The translations under genes and the position numbers were made by a program. A model generated the notes under the pieces. It made no database searches and was not told where the DNA came from. It saw only the letters and a list, made by a program, of their open reading frames with translations. A stretch of DNA of 64,000 nucleotides from Natronosalvus caseinilyticus (GTDB lineage Archaea; Halobacteriota; Halobacteria; Halobacteriales; Natrialbaceae), in contig NZ_CP071596.1 in NCBI RefSeq assembly GCF_017357105.1, forward strand, positions 2,418,001-2,482,000, written 5' to 3'. Numbering within the stretch: the stretch's first letter is position 1; every line of letters starts with the position of its first letter. Of this stretch, positions 54,196-63,713 are shown in pieces.

Positions 54196-54873
54196 CTACT
54201 CGAGAGACGGTGCGGGCACGTCTCGAGACGCCGGGTGTTCGACCGACCGCATCAGATCCTCGATGTAGACTCCCTCATCTGGAAGCTGCGTTGGGAAGCC
54301 GCCGATCAGCACGATCAAGTCGTCGTCGTGGGTAAACTTCGTGACCCAGAGGGTGATCTCGAGGCGTTCGTCGTCGAACTGGGCCTCGGAGGCGAACTCG
54401 TCGACGGTCCGGTTCGCGCCCAGAATCCCGAGGGGGAACGATTCGCCGGTCGGTTGCGGTTCGGCCAGGCCGTCGAACTCGCTCTCGAGTTCGCCGCCGA
54501 GCTCCTCGAGCAGTTCGTCGGTATCCATGTCGGCGAGCGGGTTCATCGCCTTTCCCCCGACCGACATCTCTGGCATGGAGATGGCGGCGAAGACGGCGGC
54601 GTCTCGACTCTTTCCCTGGATGGTCACGTCGTTCGTGTACGCGACCGACCAGGCCGAGGCGGCGATTTCTCGGCCGGCGGCCTCCTCGGTCACGCGTTGC
54701 CAGCCCGACTGGTACTCAGTGTAGCCCGTCGACTCGAGGGTCGCCTCGGCAGGGAGGACCGGTTCGGCGGTGTACTCGAGCGGTTCGTTCCCCAGCAGAA
54801 AGTCGAGACAGCCAGCGGTCGTCGCGAGCACCCCGGTACCGGCGCCAGCCAGGACCGATCTCCGGTTGATCAT
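54196..54873 (-). CDS. Tat lipoprotein, DUF6517-like
   Basis: The 225-residue precursor begins MINRRSVLAGAGTGVLATTA followed by GCLDF, giving a twin-arginine signal with a lipobox Cys at residue 22. The mature protein is hydrophilic with a beta-rich core: GYTEYQSGWQRVTEEAAGRE, AAVFAAISMPEMSVGG and LEITLWVTKFTHDDDLIVLI. I recall a haloarchaeal family (DUF6517) of this style. It should be anchored to the outer face of the membrane. No enzyme motif is visible. Confidence 0.8.
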   Translation of the reverse strand: MINRRSVLAGAGTGVLATTAGCLDFLLGNEPLEYTAEPVLPAEATLESTGYTEYQSGWQRVTEEAAGREIAASAWSVAYTNDVTIQGKSRDAAVFAAISMPEMSVGGKAMNPLADMDTDELLEELGGELESEFDGLAEPQPTGESFPLGILGANRTVDEFASEAQFDDERLEITLWVTKFTHDDDLIVLIGGFPTQLPDEGVYIEDLMRSVEHPASRDVPAPSLE

Positions 54874-55020
54874 TACCGGTAAGAGTCACAGCGGAAGTAT
54901 ATGCGTTCTGGCTACCAGTCGGACGGGCGACAAATACCGGGTCGGCTCGATCGGGGCCGCTTGAGGGAGTGTCGAGCGAACGTATCAACAGTTATCGGGG
55001 TGGGCCACGCGCGTTCTGGT

Positions 55021-56142
55021 ATGACGGCATTTTCCAGCCGAGTGGAAGCGGTGTCGATCAGCGGAATCCGCGAAGTGTTCGAGGCCGCGGGCGAGGACGC
55101 GATCAACCTCGGCATCGGACAGCCGGACTTCCCGACCCCCGAGCACGCCCGCCAGGCGGCCGTCGACGCCATCGAGGCCGGGAAGGCCGACGCCTACACC
55201 TCCAACAAGGGTACCCTCGAGTTGCGGGAGGCTATTTCCGCGAAGTACGACCGCGACTACGGCCTCGACGTCGACCCGGGCGACGCCATCGTCACCGCGG
55301 GCGGCAGCGAGGCGCTCCACCTCGCACTCGAGGCGCACGTCGACCCCGGCCAGGAGGTCATCTTCCCGGACCCAGGTTTCGTCGCTTACGACGCGCTGAC
55401 GCGACTCGCGAGCGGAACGCCGAAGCCGGTCGACCTGCGCGAGGACCTGACCCTCGACCCCGCCGACGTCGAGGACGCGATCACCGACGACACGGCCGCC
55501 TTCGTCGTCAACAGCCCCGGTAACCCGACGGGAGCCGTCCAGAGCGAGGCTGACATGCGCGAGTTCGCCCGCATCGCCGACGAACACGACGTGCTCTGCA
55601 TCTCCGACGAAGTGTACGAACACATCGTCTTCGACGGCGAGCACCGCTCCCCGATGGAGTTCGCGAGCACCGACAACGTCGTCGTCGTCAGCGCGTGCTC
55701 GAAGACCTACTCGATGACCGGCTGGCGGCTGGGCTGGGTCGTCGGCTCGAACCGCCGCATCGAGCGCATGCTCCGGGTCCACCAGTACTGCCAGGCCTGT
55801 GCCTCCGCTCCCGCCCAGTACGCAGCCGAAGCTGCCCTTACGGGCCCCCAGGACCCAGTCGAGGAGATGGTCGCCGCCTTCGAGGAGCGCCGCGACGTCG
55901 TCGTCGAGGGCCTCGAGGCGGCCGGACTCGAGGTTCCGACGCCCAAAGGCGCGTTCTACGTGATGCCGAAGGTGCCCGAGGGCTGGTGCGACGAGGTCCT
56001 CTCCCGGGACGTCGTCGTCGTCCCCGGCGAAGCCTTCGGAGAAAACGGCGCGGGCTACGCTCGACTCTCCTACGCGACCAGCATGGACGAACTCGAGGAG
56101 GCCCTCGAGATCATCCAGGAAGCGACCGAAGCGGTGCGGTAG
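55021..56142 (+). CDS. Pyridoxal-phosphate aminotransferase, class I/II (aspartate aminotransferase-like)
   Basis: The ATG at 55021 (MTAFSSRVEAVSISGIREVF) gives 373 residues; the upstream in-frame extension is low quality. Motifs are INLGIGQPDFPTPEHARQAA, YTSNKGTLELREAISAKYDR, VNSPGNPTGAVQSEADMREF, the PLP lysine in SACSKTYSMTGWRLGWVVGS and GYARLSYATSMDELEEALEI. This is a fold-type I aminotransferase of the aspartate/aromatic group. The amino-group donor is not certain; aspartate or aromatic amino acids are likely. It diverges from the lipoprotein gene. Confidence 0.92.
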   Translation: MTAFSSRVEAVSISGIREVFEAAGEDAINLGIGQPDFPTPEHARQAAVDAIEAGKADAYTSNKGTLELREAISAKYDRDYGLDVDPGDAIVTAGGSEALHLALEAHVDPGQEVIFPDPGFVAYDALTRLASGTPKPVDLREDLTLDPADVEDAITDDTAAFVVNSPGNPTGAVQSEADMREFARIADEHDVLCISDEVYEHIVFDGEHRSPMEFASTDNVVVVSACSKTYSMTGWRLGWVVGSNRRIERMLRVHQYCQACASAPAQYAAEAALTGPQDPVEEMVAAFEERRDVVVEGLEAAGLEVPTPKGAFYVMPKVPEGWCDEVLSRDVVVVPGEAFGENGAGYARLSYATSMDELEEALEIIQEATEAVR

Positions 56143-56374
56143 GCTCGGTACGTACAGCGGAACTAGCCCGGTAGTTGGTGGGGTACAATAGGCGAAATAG
56201 GCACAATAGGTGGAGTGGGTAAAACAAGTGAAATAGATCGGGAGGGCGGGCAGATCCCGTCGGTTGGTAGATGATCTGACCAGCGTCGATACGTAACTAT
56301 AGAATCAGTAGCTAACTGATGCATTAATTGAAGTAATGGAGCCAGTACGATGCAGTCAGTGATACTGTTCACTC

Positions 56375-56674
56375 TTACCCCTCGCTCGAGTCAGCCAGAA
56401 TTGCCGTACACAGCTCACGAGCGGATTCGAGATGCGTCTTCGCCCGCTCGTGTTCGGGCGAGTCCGCTTCCGCGAGCAAGTGTGCGACCTGTCGAACCCG
56501 CTTTCGAGTCGTCGCCCCGTCCAGGTCGTTCTCCGTGGTGTCGCGGGCCACAGCTTCGGCTTCGCCGAGCCAGCGGTTCGTGCGGTGATTGATCGGGAGT
56601 TCGGCCGTGGCCTCGAGGTGGTCGTGCAGCCGACGGAGGCGAGCCTCGAGGGAGTCCGGGTCCGGGTCAGCCAT
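56375..56674 (-). CDS. Small helical haloarchaeal protein, unknown function
   Basis: The ATG at 56672-56674 gives 99 residues: MADPDPDSLEARLRRLHDHL, RWLGEAEAVARDTTENDLDG and VRQVAHLLAEADSPEHERAK, ending ILADSSEG. It is acidic and almost all helical, with no TM or motif known to me. The composition is typical of a real haloarchaeal protein, unlike the opposite-strand frames. A stretch with four AATAGG units lies at 56187-56240 downstream. Confidence 0.7.
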   Translation of the reverse strand: MADPDPDSLEARLRRLHDHLEATAELPINHRTNRWLGEAEAVARDTTENDLDGATTRKRVRQVAHLLAEADSPEHERAKTHLESARELCTAILADSSEG

Positions 56675-56780
56675 CGGTTCACGTACGAACGCCAGCAATG
56701 TGGTTGTTCTGGACCGTCGATTCCCTGGTTACTGGCTCGAACGAGAAGAAAAGTGATCGAGGCGGATCGGCTCTAGATGC

Positions 56781-58055
56781 CTAGAGGCGTTCGACCATCT
56801 CGAGCGCGTTCGTCCGACCGGCTCCGAACTCGGGATCGCTTCGACCGTCCGTTCCCTCGGCGCCCTGGGCGATTGCGTCCCAGACTCGCCGAGTGTTGCT
56901 GTCAGGTGCGAGTTCGCGAACGAGTCCGGCGAGGCCGGTGACCTGCGGGGCGGCCATCGAGGTGCCGGCGGCCCAGCCGTAGCCGCCGGGAACGGTCGAG
57001 TACACGAGGTTGGTGGGGTACGGCCACTCGACCTCGTCGGGGTTCTCGTTGAGGGTCTTCTCGAGGGTCTCGTACCCGCCGCCGGGCGCGCCGACGGCGA
57101 TCTCGTTCGACCCGTAGTTCGAGTAGAACGCGCGCTCGTCGTTCGGCGCCGTCGCGCTCACCGAGAGCACCCCAGAGAGGCTGTTGGGCAGCGTGAAGAG
57201 GCCGCTCTGCTGGAGGTTCGCATCGGAGTTGCCCGCTGAGCCGACGAGCAGGGTTCCGGCGCTCGTGACCGACTGGGCGATCGGTTCCATGACTCGCCGA
57301 TACTGGTCGGCGTTCGCCGCCGGCGGGATTGGATCCGTACCGATGCTCATGTTGGCGGCGTCGGCCCCGATTTCCGCGGCGTATTCCATGCCGGTAAGAA
57401 TGTCGCCGAAGGTGGCCCCACCCTCGGCGCCGAAGACCCGAATCGAGACGATGGTCGCGTCGGGGGCCGTACCGAGCATACCGACACTCCCGTTCGCGGC
57501 CGTCGTGCCGGCCACGTGCGTGCCGTGATACCCGACGTCGCCCGTGTGGTCGCCGACCTGACCCTCGATGATCGAAATACTCGCGTCGGTGTCGACGGTG
57601 AGATCGGGATGCGTGTCGTCGACGCCGGTGTCGATGATCGCGACGGTCCGGCCCGCACCAGTTGCGTGTTCGTGGGCCTCCCTGACCTGCTGTACCTGTT
57701 TGTCCCAGAGCAACTGGTCGTAGACCTGGTCGACCGCGGTGCTGTTTTCCGTGTCCGCCATTTCGACGAGGGCGGGCGTCTCGAGTTCGAACGCGAGGTC
57801 AGGCAGCGCGAGCGAGACGCCGCTAACGGACTCGAGGTCGTCGGTCGCGTCTGACGGACCGGTCGCGAGAAGCACGCGGCCATTCGCGAGTGTCGACCGA
57901 ACGTCGAATCCGGCGGCCGAGACGGCATCGGCCGCGTCACCCGTAGTCCTGGCGAGGTAGCGCGCCCGTCCGTCGCTCGCGCTCGCGAGTCCGGTAAACG
58001 TCATTGTTGCGCCCAGTGCACCCAGTCCCTGCAAGAGTGATCGTCGTGTCGTCAT
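56781..58055 (-). CDS. Tat-exported subtilisin-like serine protease (halolysin type)
   Basis: The start is the ATG at 58053-58055 (MTTRRSLLQGLGALGATMTF), a twin-arginine signal; the longer frame to 58127 would cross the TATA-like GTTATACT near 58086. After a propeptide of about 90 residues, the S8 catalytic triad is visible: Asp in VAIIDTGVDDTHPDL, His in GYHGTHVAGTTAANG, Ser in AAGTSMAAPQVTGLAG, and the oxyanion Asn region VGSAGNSDANL. The 424-residue precursor has no C-terminal extension of the kind seen in halolysin R4. It should be secreted by Tat already folded and processed outside. Confidence 0.93.
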   Translation of the reverse strand: MTTRRSLLQGLGALGATMTFTGLASASDGRARYLARTTGDAADAVSAAGFDVRSTLANGRVLLATGPSDATDDLESVSGVSLALPDLAFELETPALVEMADTENSTAVDQVYDQLLWDKQVQQVREAHEHATGAGRTVAIIDTGVDDTHPDLTVDTDASISIIEGQVGDHTGDVGYHGTHVAGTTAANGSVGMLGTAPDATIVSIRVFGAEGGATFGDILTGMEYAAEIGADAANMSIGTDPIPPAANADQYRRVMEPIAQSVTSAGTLLVGSAGNSDANLQQSGLFTLPNSLSGVLSVSATAPNDERAFYSNYGSNEIAVGAPGGGYETLEKTLNENPDEVEWPYPTNLVYSTVPGGYGWAAGTSMAAPQVTGLAGLVRELAPDSNTRRVWDAIAQGAEGTDGRSDPEFGAGRTNALEMVERL

Positions 58056-58324
58056 TGTGTGTGAATGTCCCGTGAGAGGGATAGTATAACACAGGCTACT
58101 ACCAGTATATATGTTATGTGCTTGCACGTGAGATGAAAGTGACCGATAGCTATACTTCGGCGGGATCGCCAGTCTCGTAACTTCGACAGGAATCGAAATC
58201 CTTCGAGGCCGAATCGACGACTACTCTGGATTGCACCAACTACGTATAGAGGTATCCCAGATCGTGTTCTCGCGATTCGAAACACCCCTCCGGTATTATG
58301 TTTCGGGCGAACGTCTGGGGAACT

Positions 58325-59185
58325 ATGGCACTCGCCAGACGCGGGTCCGGACTCGGAGCGGGCGCTCGGGCATACTGGTCACAGGTGCATCCGGTGTTCA
58401 TGCTGCCGCCGCTCGCCGCGTCGCTATTCGGTGCAGTTCTCGCGCGAGGGATCGACCCCGGTGTCGCGAGCGTCCACGTCCTCGCGATGTTCGCGGCGGT
58501 CTACACCGCCCACCTCAAGGACGGCTACGTCGACTTCCACGTTCGAGGCGAGGACGACGACCACCCGCTCACCATCGCTGGCTGTCGGGCCGGTCTCCTG
58601 GCGTCGTCGCTCCTGTTCGCCGCGTGCTGTCTCTTCCTGTTCCTCACCGTCGACTGGGTCGCCGTCGCGCTCACCGTTCCGACGTGGCTCGTCGCCTATC
58701 ACCACGCCCCACAACTCGACACGAACCCCCTCACGGCGACGACCGGTTATCCGCTGGGAATCGCTTTGAGCGTTCTGGGCGGGTACTACGCACAGGCGAC
58801 GGCGATCAGCCTTCTCGCGCTCGGATTCGCGGTCGTCTTCCTCGTCTTGTTGTCGGGTATCAAGGTGATCGACGACACGCAGGACTACGACTACGACCGC
58901 TCGATCCGCAAGCGAACCGTCGCCGTCGTCGTCGGTCCGGACCGGGCCTACGCCGTCGCCTACGGACTGATGATCACAGGACTGCTCGTCGTCACCGGCC
59001 TGGCTATCGCCCGCGTATTCCCTCCCTCGAGCGTCCTCGCCGTGCTCGCGTTCGGCGCGGTCGCCGTCGTCGCTCGGCGGGCGGAGCCGGAACTGGCGAC
59101 GATGCTCCTCATCCGGGGTTCGTACATCTTTCTCGCCGTGCTTGTCGCCGCGGTCTGGTTCGAGCCGCTCGAGGCCCTGTTTTAG
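58325..59185 (+). CDS. UbiA-family prenyltransferase
   Basis: I prefer the ATG at 58325 (MALARRGSGLGAGARAYWSQ); an ATG nine codons upstream is possible. The 286-residue membrane protein has eight or nine TM helices and the two Asp-rich sites of the family: AHLKDGYVDFHVRGEDDD and KVIDDTQDYDYDRSIRKRT. It should transfer a polyprenyl group to an aromatic or lipid acceptor; archaeal members make menaquinone or geranylgeranylglyceryl lipids. The first site is not the canonical NDxxD, so substrate is uncertain. It converges with the MFS gene with a 4-bp overlap. Confidence 0.87.
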   Translation: MALARRGSGLGAGARAYWSQVHPVFMLPPLAASLFGAVLARGIDPGVASVHVLAMFAAVYTAHLKDGYVDFHVRGEDDDHPLTIAGCRAGLLASSLLFAACCLFLFLTVDWVAVALTVPTWLVAYHHAPQLDTNPLTATTGYPLGIALSVLGGYYAQATAISLLALGFAVVFLVLLSGIKVIDDTQDYDYDRSIRKRTVAVVVGPDRAYAVAYGLMITGLLVVTGLAIARVFPPSSVLAVLAFGAVAVVARRAEPELATMLLIRGSYIFLAVLVAAVWFEPLEALF

Positions 59186-60489
59186 ATGACCGACTCCTCG
59201 ACAGACGGGCTGACGCTCCCCGTGTGGGCGTAGATGCCGACGACCAGGAGGAGTCCCGCGAGGAGGGCGATTCCCGCGCTGGCGGCGTACATCACCTCGA
59301 AACCGACGGTCCTCGCCAGCGGGAGGGCCACCAGGGGACCGAGTCCACCGCCGACGTCGCCGAGGACGTTGTTCGTTCCCATCGCCCGCCCCATTCGGGC
59401 TTCAGGGGTGAGGTCCGCCAGGAGGGCCGTGAGCGGACCGCCGACGCCACCCTGGCCGGCACCGATGAGGGCACAGCCGGCGACCACGGCGACGAACGAG
59501 CCGGCGAGGGTCAACACCAGGAAGCCGACCGCGTTCAACAGCAGGAAGGCCACGAGCACGGGAACTCGCGCGCCGACGGTGTCGCTCGCGACGCCACCGG
59601 AGATGGTAAAGATGGCTCCCATGAGCACGGTAATCGCCATGAGCATCCCCGAGGTACCCTGCTCCCCGAAGTTGACGTCGAAACCCAGGAGCGTCGTCGA
59701 AATGGTCAGCGACTCGGCTCCGAGGTAGAGCACCAGCGTCGAAAACAGGATTCCCACGTAGGCGAAGTAGAGCCCGAAGTTCACGAACCCGACCGTCAGC
59801 GCCGGTACCGTCACCTCGAGGTCGAGCGGACTCACCGACGAATCGTGTTCCTCGACGTGGGTCTCCGGAACCACGGCGTAGGCGATGACGCTCGCCAACC
59901 CGGCGAAGGCCGCCGCGAGGACGAACGCCGTCGAGTTGCCGTACACCTCGCTCGCGACTCCGCCGAGGACCAGCCCCGCCGGAAACCCGAACGTGATCCC
60001 CGCCCGGACGATGCCCATGCTCGTTCCCCGAGAGTCGGCCTCGCTCACGTCCGCGGTGATGGTGTACGCCGTCGCGAACACGAGCGCGCTCCCAAGGCCC
60101 CAGCAAACCCTGGCAAGCACGAACCAGGCCTCCGGGCTCGAGGAGACGACGCCCACCGCGGAACCGAGAGGCGTGTCGGGCCTCGAGGCGTAAATCGCGA
60201 GCACGTACCCGAATGTGGCCACGCCTTCGACCGCCAGTCCGACGACGAACGGCGTGCGGGTGCCGATCCGGTCGATGAGCACGCCTGCGGGCGCGTTCGC
60301 CACTAGCCGCGTCCAGCGGTTCGCCGAGAGGATGAGCCCCACCATGACCGCCGAGATGCCGAGCACCTCGCCGAGGTTCGGCAAAATCGGGAAGACGACC
60401 CCGCCGCCGAAGCCGACGAAGAAGGTACTCGCGACGACGGCGAACACGACGCGGCGGGGGCTGGGTTCGGCAGGGCTCGAGTCGGACAC
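59182..60489 (-). CDS. Major facilitator superfamily transporter
   Basis: The 435-residue protein has 12 TM helices with the MFS feature GLILSANRWTRLVANAPAGV and LIDRIGTRTPFVVGLAVEGV, motif A between TM2 and TM3, and ALLADLTPEARMGRAMGTNN in the second half. The pattern LIGAGQGGVGGPL resembles drug or sugar efflux members. Substrate unknown. Its 3' end overlaps UbiA by 4 bp on the opposite strand. A long opposite-strand frame over this gene is not real. Confidence 0.9.
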   Translation of the reverse strand: MSDSSPAEPSPRRVVFAVVASTFFVGFGGGVVFPILPNLGEVLGISAVMVGLILSANRWTRLVANAPAGVLIDRIGTRTPFVVGLAVEGVATFGYVLAIYASRPDTPLGSAVGVVSSSPEAWFVLARVCWGLGSALVFATAYTITADVSEADSRGTSMGIVRAGITFGFPAGLVLGGVASEVYGNSTAFVLAAAFAGLASVIAYAVVPETHVEEHDSSVSPLDLEVTVPALTVGFVNFGLYFAYVGILFSTLVLYLGAESLTISTTLLGFDVNFGEQGTSGMLMAITVLMGAIFTISGGVASDTVGARVPVLVAFLLLNAVGFLVLTLAGSFVAVVAGCALIGAGQGGVGGPLTALLADLTPEARMGRAMGTNNVLGDVGGGLGPLVALPLARTVGFEVMYAASAGIALLAGLLLVVGIYAHTGSVSPSVEESVI

Positions 60490-60633
60490 GGCGAGACACT
60501 CGGTGTTTCGTTTCGAGACACGGTCGATGCCCGTTTGGTTCTTGCGAAGGCGGCACTCGAGGGGCGAACGCGAGTTCGACGACGCTGATGAAAAGTAGCG
60601 CTTCCGGATGCGTTAAGGCGCTTCCAGACGCCG

Positions 60634-61839
60634 TCAGAACGTATCCAACTCGCCGTCAATGACGCGCTGAGTGATGTCCGTGACGTTCGCGAGGCCGTCG
60701 TCCACGATAGCCTCGATTTCGGGGCGGACAGTCTCGAGGTCGACGTCGTCCTCGGTGACGACGTGGACGTCCGCGACGTGGGGTTCGTCGATCGGGCGCC
60801 CGATCTGGCTCAGGAGGCGTACCCGGAGGTCACGGATACCGTCGACTTCGCTCACGACGTTCTCCGCGATGTCCGTCGAGAGGAGATTGTAGATCTTGCC
60901 GATGTGGTTGACCGGGTTCTTCCCGCTCGTGGCCTCCATCGACATCGACCGATTGGGGGTGATGAGGCCGTTCGCGCGATTGCCGCGGCCGACGGAGCCG
61001 TCGTCACCCTGTTCGGCGGAGGTGCCGGTGACGGTCAGGTAGATCGACCCGGACTCGACGGCGTCGGCGGTGTTGACGTAGACCGAGACGTCGCGGCCGG
61101 TGTACTCGCTCGCGACGTCGGCGACGTACTCGCGAACCGACGCGACGGCCTCGACGTAGGCGTCCATGTCGGGCACGTGCTCGTCGATCATCGCCGCGGC
61201 GACGGTCACGTCAATGCTGTCGCCCTCGCGCTTGCCCATGATCTTCACGTCCGAACCGAGGTAGGGGTTCTCGGCGGCGAACTCGCGGTTGAGTCGCTGC
61301 TCGGCGTTGTAGACGATCTCTTCGGTCTCCGACAGCGGCGCGTGACCGACGCCGAAGCTCGTGTCGTTGGCCATCGGCACCTGCACCTCGTCCTCGCCGA
61401 AGACGTCCTGCAGGTCGCCGCTCCCCTCGCCCAGTTTCACGTCGACGACGACGTCCTCGCCGAAGGTGAGCTTGGGAATCTCGGCCTCGAGGTACTTCCG
61501 GGCGGCCGTCAGCGCGATGCGTTCGGTGGGGATGGTCTGTCCATCGTAGTGTTTGGTCGCGCGACCGACGATCAAAATGTAGATCGGGTCGACGACCTCG
61601 CCACCGCCAAAGGCGGGGGCGGCCTCGCCGGCGACCAGCTGGGTCTCGTCCGTGTTGAAGTGAAGCACCTTCCCGACCCGGTCGAGGTACTCGCGGGCGA
61701 GTGCGCTGCCGACGCTCTCGGCGATCCCGTCACAGATCGAATCGGGGTGACCGATCCCCTTTCGCTCGACGATTTCGACTTCCTGGTCCTCGACCGCGCT
61801 GCGGTCGATCCGTTCGACCCTGATGTTCCGTTCGCTCAT
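60634..61839 (-). CDS. mat: S-adenosylmethionine synthase, archaeal type
   Basis: The 401-residue protein matches the archaeal MAT family (distinct from bacterial MetK): [78 protein letters not shown] and [20 protein letters not shown]. It makes AdoMet from methionine and ATP. A TATA-like GTTATAGAA lies about 25-33 bases before the ATG, suggesting a leaderless transcript. Confidence 0.96.
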   Translation of the reverse strand: MSERNIRVERIDRSAVEDQEVEIVERKGIGHPDSICDGIAESVGSALAREYLDRVGKVLHFNTDETQLVAGEAAPAFGGGEVVDPIYILIVGRATKHYDGQTIPTERIALTAARKYLEAEIPKLTFGEDVVVDVKLGEGSGDLQDVFGEDEVQVPMANDTSFGVGHAPLSETEEIVYNAEQRLNREFAAENPYLGSDVKIMGKREGDSIDVTVAAAMIDEHVPDMDAYVEAVASVREYVADVASEYTGRDVSVYVNTADAVESGSIYLTVTGTSAEQGDDGSVGRGNRANGLITPNRSMSMEATSGKNPVNHIGKIYNLLSTDIAENVVSEVDGIRDLRVRLLSQIGRPIDEPHVADVHVVTEDDVDLETVRPEIEAIVDDGLANVTDITQRVIDGELDTF

Positions 61840-61863
61840 TACTCGAGGTTGCGCTTGGGTGGT

Positions 61864-61872
61864 TCTATAACT
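61864..61872 (-). promoter_or_regulatory. TATA box of the AdoMet synthase gene
   Basis: The minus strand reads AGTTATAGAACC with its core 25-33 bases upstream of the ATG at 61837-61839, in the right place for a leaderless transcript. Confidence 0.55.
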
Positions 61873-62127
61873 TGCGAAAACGTTGACGGACGGAAATATG
61901 CTTCGAGGTTATACACCGATGGCCGGGTCTGTGCATCGTTCGACTGTCGAATACTCGAGCGGTCGCGTCTCACGGTGTACTGGTGCGAGAGTGAAGATGA
62001 TGACCTGTCGACGGCGGTGCTGTCTGATCCTTTTGAGGCCCAGTGCGACCGACACAGGAAGGAGAAACAGTGGTGAGCGCGACTTGGTGACCGAAACCGA
62101 TTTACCAGTTAGTGTTGACGTAATTCC

Positions 62128-62346
62128 ATGTCTTTCGTCCACAATCGGCGACGTATTCCTGCCCGGTACGGCATCGTCCTCGGAGCGATTGTATTGGGTA
62201 GCTTCGCCTACGCGGTGATCACCGCGAAGATCCTCCTCTGGGTATGGGGGCTCTTCGCGGTGCTCTCCGTCGGGATCTCCGTGTTCGTGGTCTACCTCTT
62301 CTACAGGCTGGTGCGTGCTGTCGAACGAATCGCCTCCGAACAGTGA
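62128..62346 (+). CDS. Small two-TM membrane protein
   Basis: The 72-residue product begins MSFVHNRRRIPARYGIVLGA and has two TM helices (YGIVLGAIVLGSFAYAVITA; LLWVWGLFAVLSVGISVFVV) then FYRLVRAVERIASEQ. Basic residues flank helix 1 and precede the cytoplasmic tail. No family is known to me. It is compact and clearly unlike the noise frames nearby. Confidence 0.7.
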   Translation: MSFVHNRRRIPARYGIVLGAIVLGSFAYAVITAKILLWVWGLFAVLSVGISVFVVYLFYRLVRAVERIASEQ

Positions 62347-62464
62347 TCGAGGATCAGTTCGCTCGAGTCACGGGTGTGCGGAAACGGTGGACTCCGCTCT
62401 TCGTGCGATCCGGTTGGCGGGGGATTTCGAATAGCGAACGTTCAGAACGGATACACAGTGCCCG

Positions 62465-62689
62465 TTACGGGTCGTGCGAGCAACTGTCGCCACACTCGCC
62501 GGTACACCCACACGCTTTGTCACTGCAGTCGTCACAGCAACTCGCTCGTCGATAGACGGTGAACGCTACTGTGAGACCGACAACGCCGACTAGTACTCCG
62601 GGCACCGATCCGAGAAAAGGAACGACGACGGCATCTTTTCCCAGCACGACGATGCTGTATCCTGCCAGAACCCCCGCGACAACCATCAC
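62465..62689 (-). CDS. Small membrane protein with cysteine-rich tail
   Basis: The GTG/ATG start near 62687-62689 gives about 74 residues. Two TM helices (VVAGVLAGYSIVVLGKDAVV and VPGVLVGVVGLTVAFTVYRR) precede the tail ASCCDDCSDKACGCTGECGD, with eight cysteines in its last 25 residues. This could bind zinc, copper or an iron-sulfur cluster. The frame stays open upstream to about 62800 without an ATG or GTG, so the start is not certain. No family recognised. Confidence 0.55.
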   Translation of the reverse strand: MMVVAGVLAGYSIVVLGKDAVVVPFLGSVPGVLVGVVGLTVAFTVYRRASCCDDCSDKACGCTGECGDSCSHDP

Positions 62690-62692
62690 GAA

Positions 62693-63048
62693 ATTGTGTA
62701 CGGTAACCAGGTTCCGAACGACCGAATAGACGGCGGTTCCGACTTCGTCGCTTCCATCTCGAATACCATGTGGTGCAAGTGATATTCCTCTGCCATACTA
62801 TTTCGTATATGATTATCGCGGTTCCACAGTCGTCCCGGTGGACCTGGCGCGGCTCAATACCGTAATGAGCGGGCGTTGCACGATCAATCACCGAAAAAAG
62901 GCGGCAACAGAATCAAGAAGGTACTCTTTCTCAGTTACTCTCGAGCCTCCGAATTCGCCTACGACGAACTTGCGCTGATCGCCCGTTCCCACCGCCCGGG
63001 TCGTCGGGGTCCAGAAGACCTATTGTCGAGGCATCGATCAATCGACGC
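62693..63048. other. Intergenic, no gene recognised
   Basis: The gap between the Cys-rich membrane protein and the GNAT gene is 356 bp. It has only short frames with unconvincing translations. It should hold promoters for both divergent genes. Confidence 0.5.
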
Positions 63049-63594
63049 ATGCCGGGTGCACGCATCACGAGCGGCGAACGGATCACGCTTCGTACGGTGG
63101 AGCGAGAGGACGTCCCGTTTCTCCAGCGGGCGTTCGCCAACCCCGAGATCAGGTATCCGATCGGCAACCCTCTCGGGAATCAGGAGCAAGTCGAGATTCC
63201 CACTGAAGACGACGACAGCGACCAGTTTCTCGTCTGCCTCGACGACGGGCGACCGGGCCAACCCGACGAGGACGACGTGGAGCGCCTCGGCGTCGTCTAC
63301 GTCGGCGACGCCCACTACCGACGACCGGAACTGGGCTACTGGCTCGCGCCGGCGTACCACGGTCAGGGGTACGGCTCCGAAGCCCTCTCGCTCGTCGTCG
63401 ACTACGTCTTTCGGGTCTACGATCACCCTGCCGTCGGTGCCGGCGTCTTCGACTTCAACGATGCCTCTCGAGGCCTGCTCGAGTCCCTCGGTTTCGAGGA
63501 GGAGGGACGGATCCGTCGTGATCGGTTCATCGACGGCGCGTATCGCGACACGATTCAGTACGGCCTCCTCCGCGAGGTATGGCGAGAGCGGTAG
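63049..63594 (+). CDS. GNAT-family N-acetyltransferase (RimJ/RimL-like)
   Basis: The 181-residue protein shows ITLRTVEREDVPFLQRAFAN, GVVYVGDAHYRRPELGYWLA, the acetyl-CoA loop YHGQGYGSEALSLVVDYVFR (Q/R-x-x-G-x-G/A) and VFDFNDASRGLLESLGFEEE. These are the four GNAT motifs in the RimJ/RimL order. It could acetylate a ribosomal protein N-terminus or a small amine; there is no context to decide. It is a single gene. Confidence 0.9.
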   Translation: MPGARITSGERITLRTVEREDVPFLQRAFANPEIRYPIGNPLGNQEQVEIPTEDDDSDQFLVCLDDGRPGQPDEDDVERLGVVYVGDAHYRRPELGYWLAPAYHGQGYGSEALSLVVDYVFRVYDHPAVGAGVFDFNDASRGLLESLGFEEEGRIRRDRFIDGAYRDTIQYGLLREVWRER

Positions 63595-63713
63595 TTCGGC
63601 GTCGTCGATGAACAGTGCCGGGAACGGTCACCCCGGTCGACACGTCGGAATCGTGTTCCCTGTGAGCTGTGAACTTATACCACTCGAGGGCGTACACGAC
63701 TCCGGTGTTCCTA

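Noticed and set aside
56163-56372. Minus-strand frame over AATAGG repeats
   Set aside because: The low-complexity Pro-Ile-Val repeats arise from simple DNA repeats; no start context or domain.
58231-60306. Long plus-strand open frame of 691 codons over UbiA and MFS genes
   Set aside because: It runs out of frame through UbiA and antisense to MFS; the translation is arginine- and histidine-rich with no domain, a common shadow in G+C-rich DNA.
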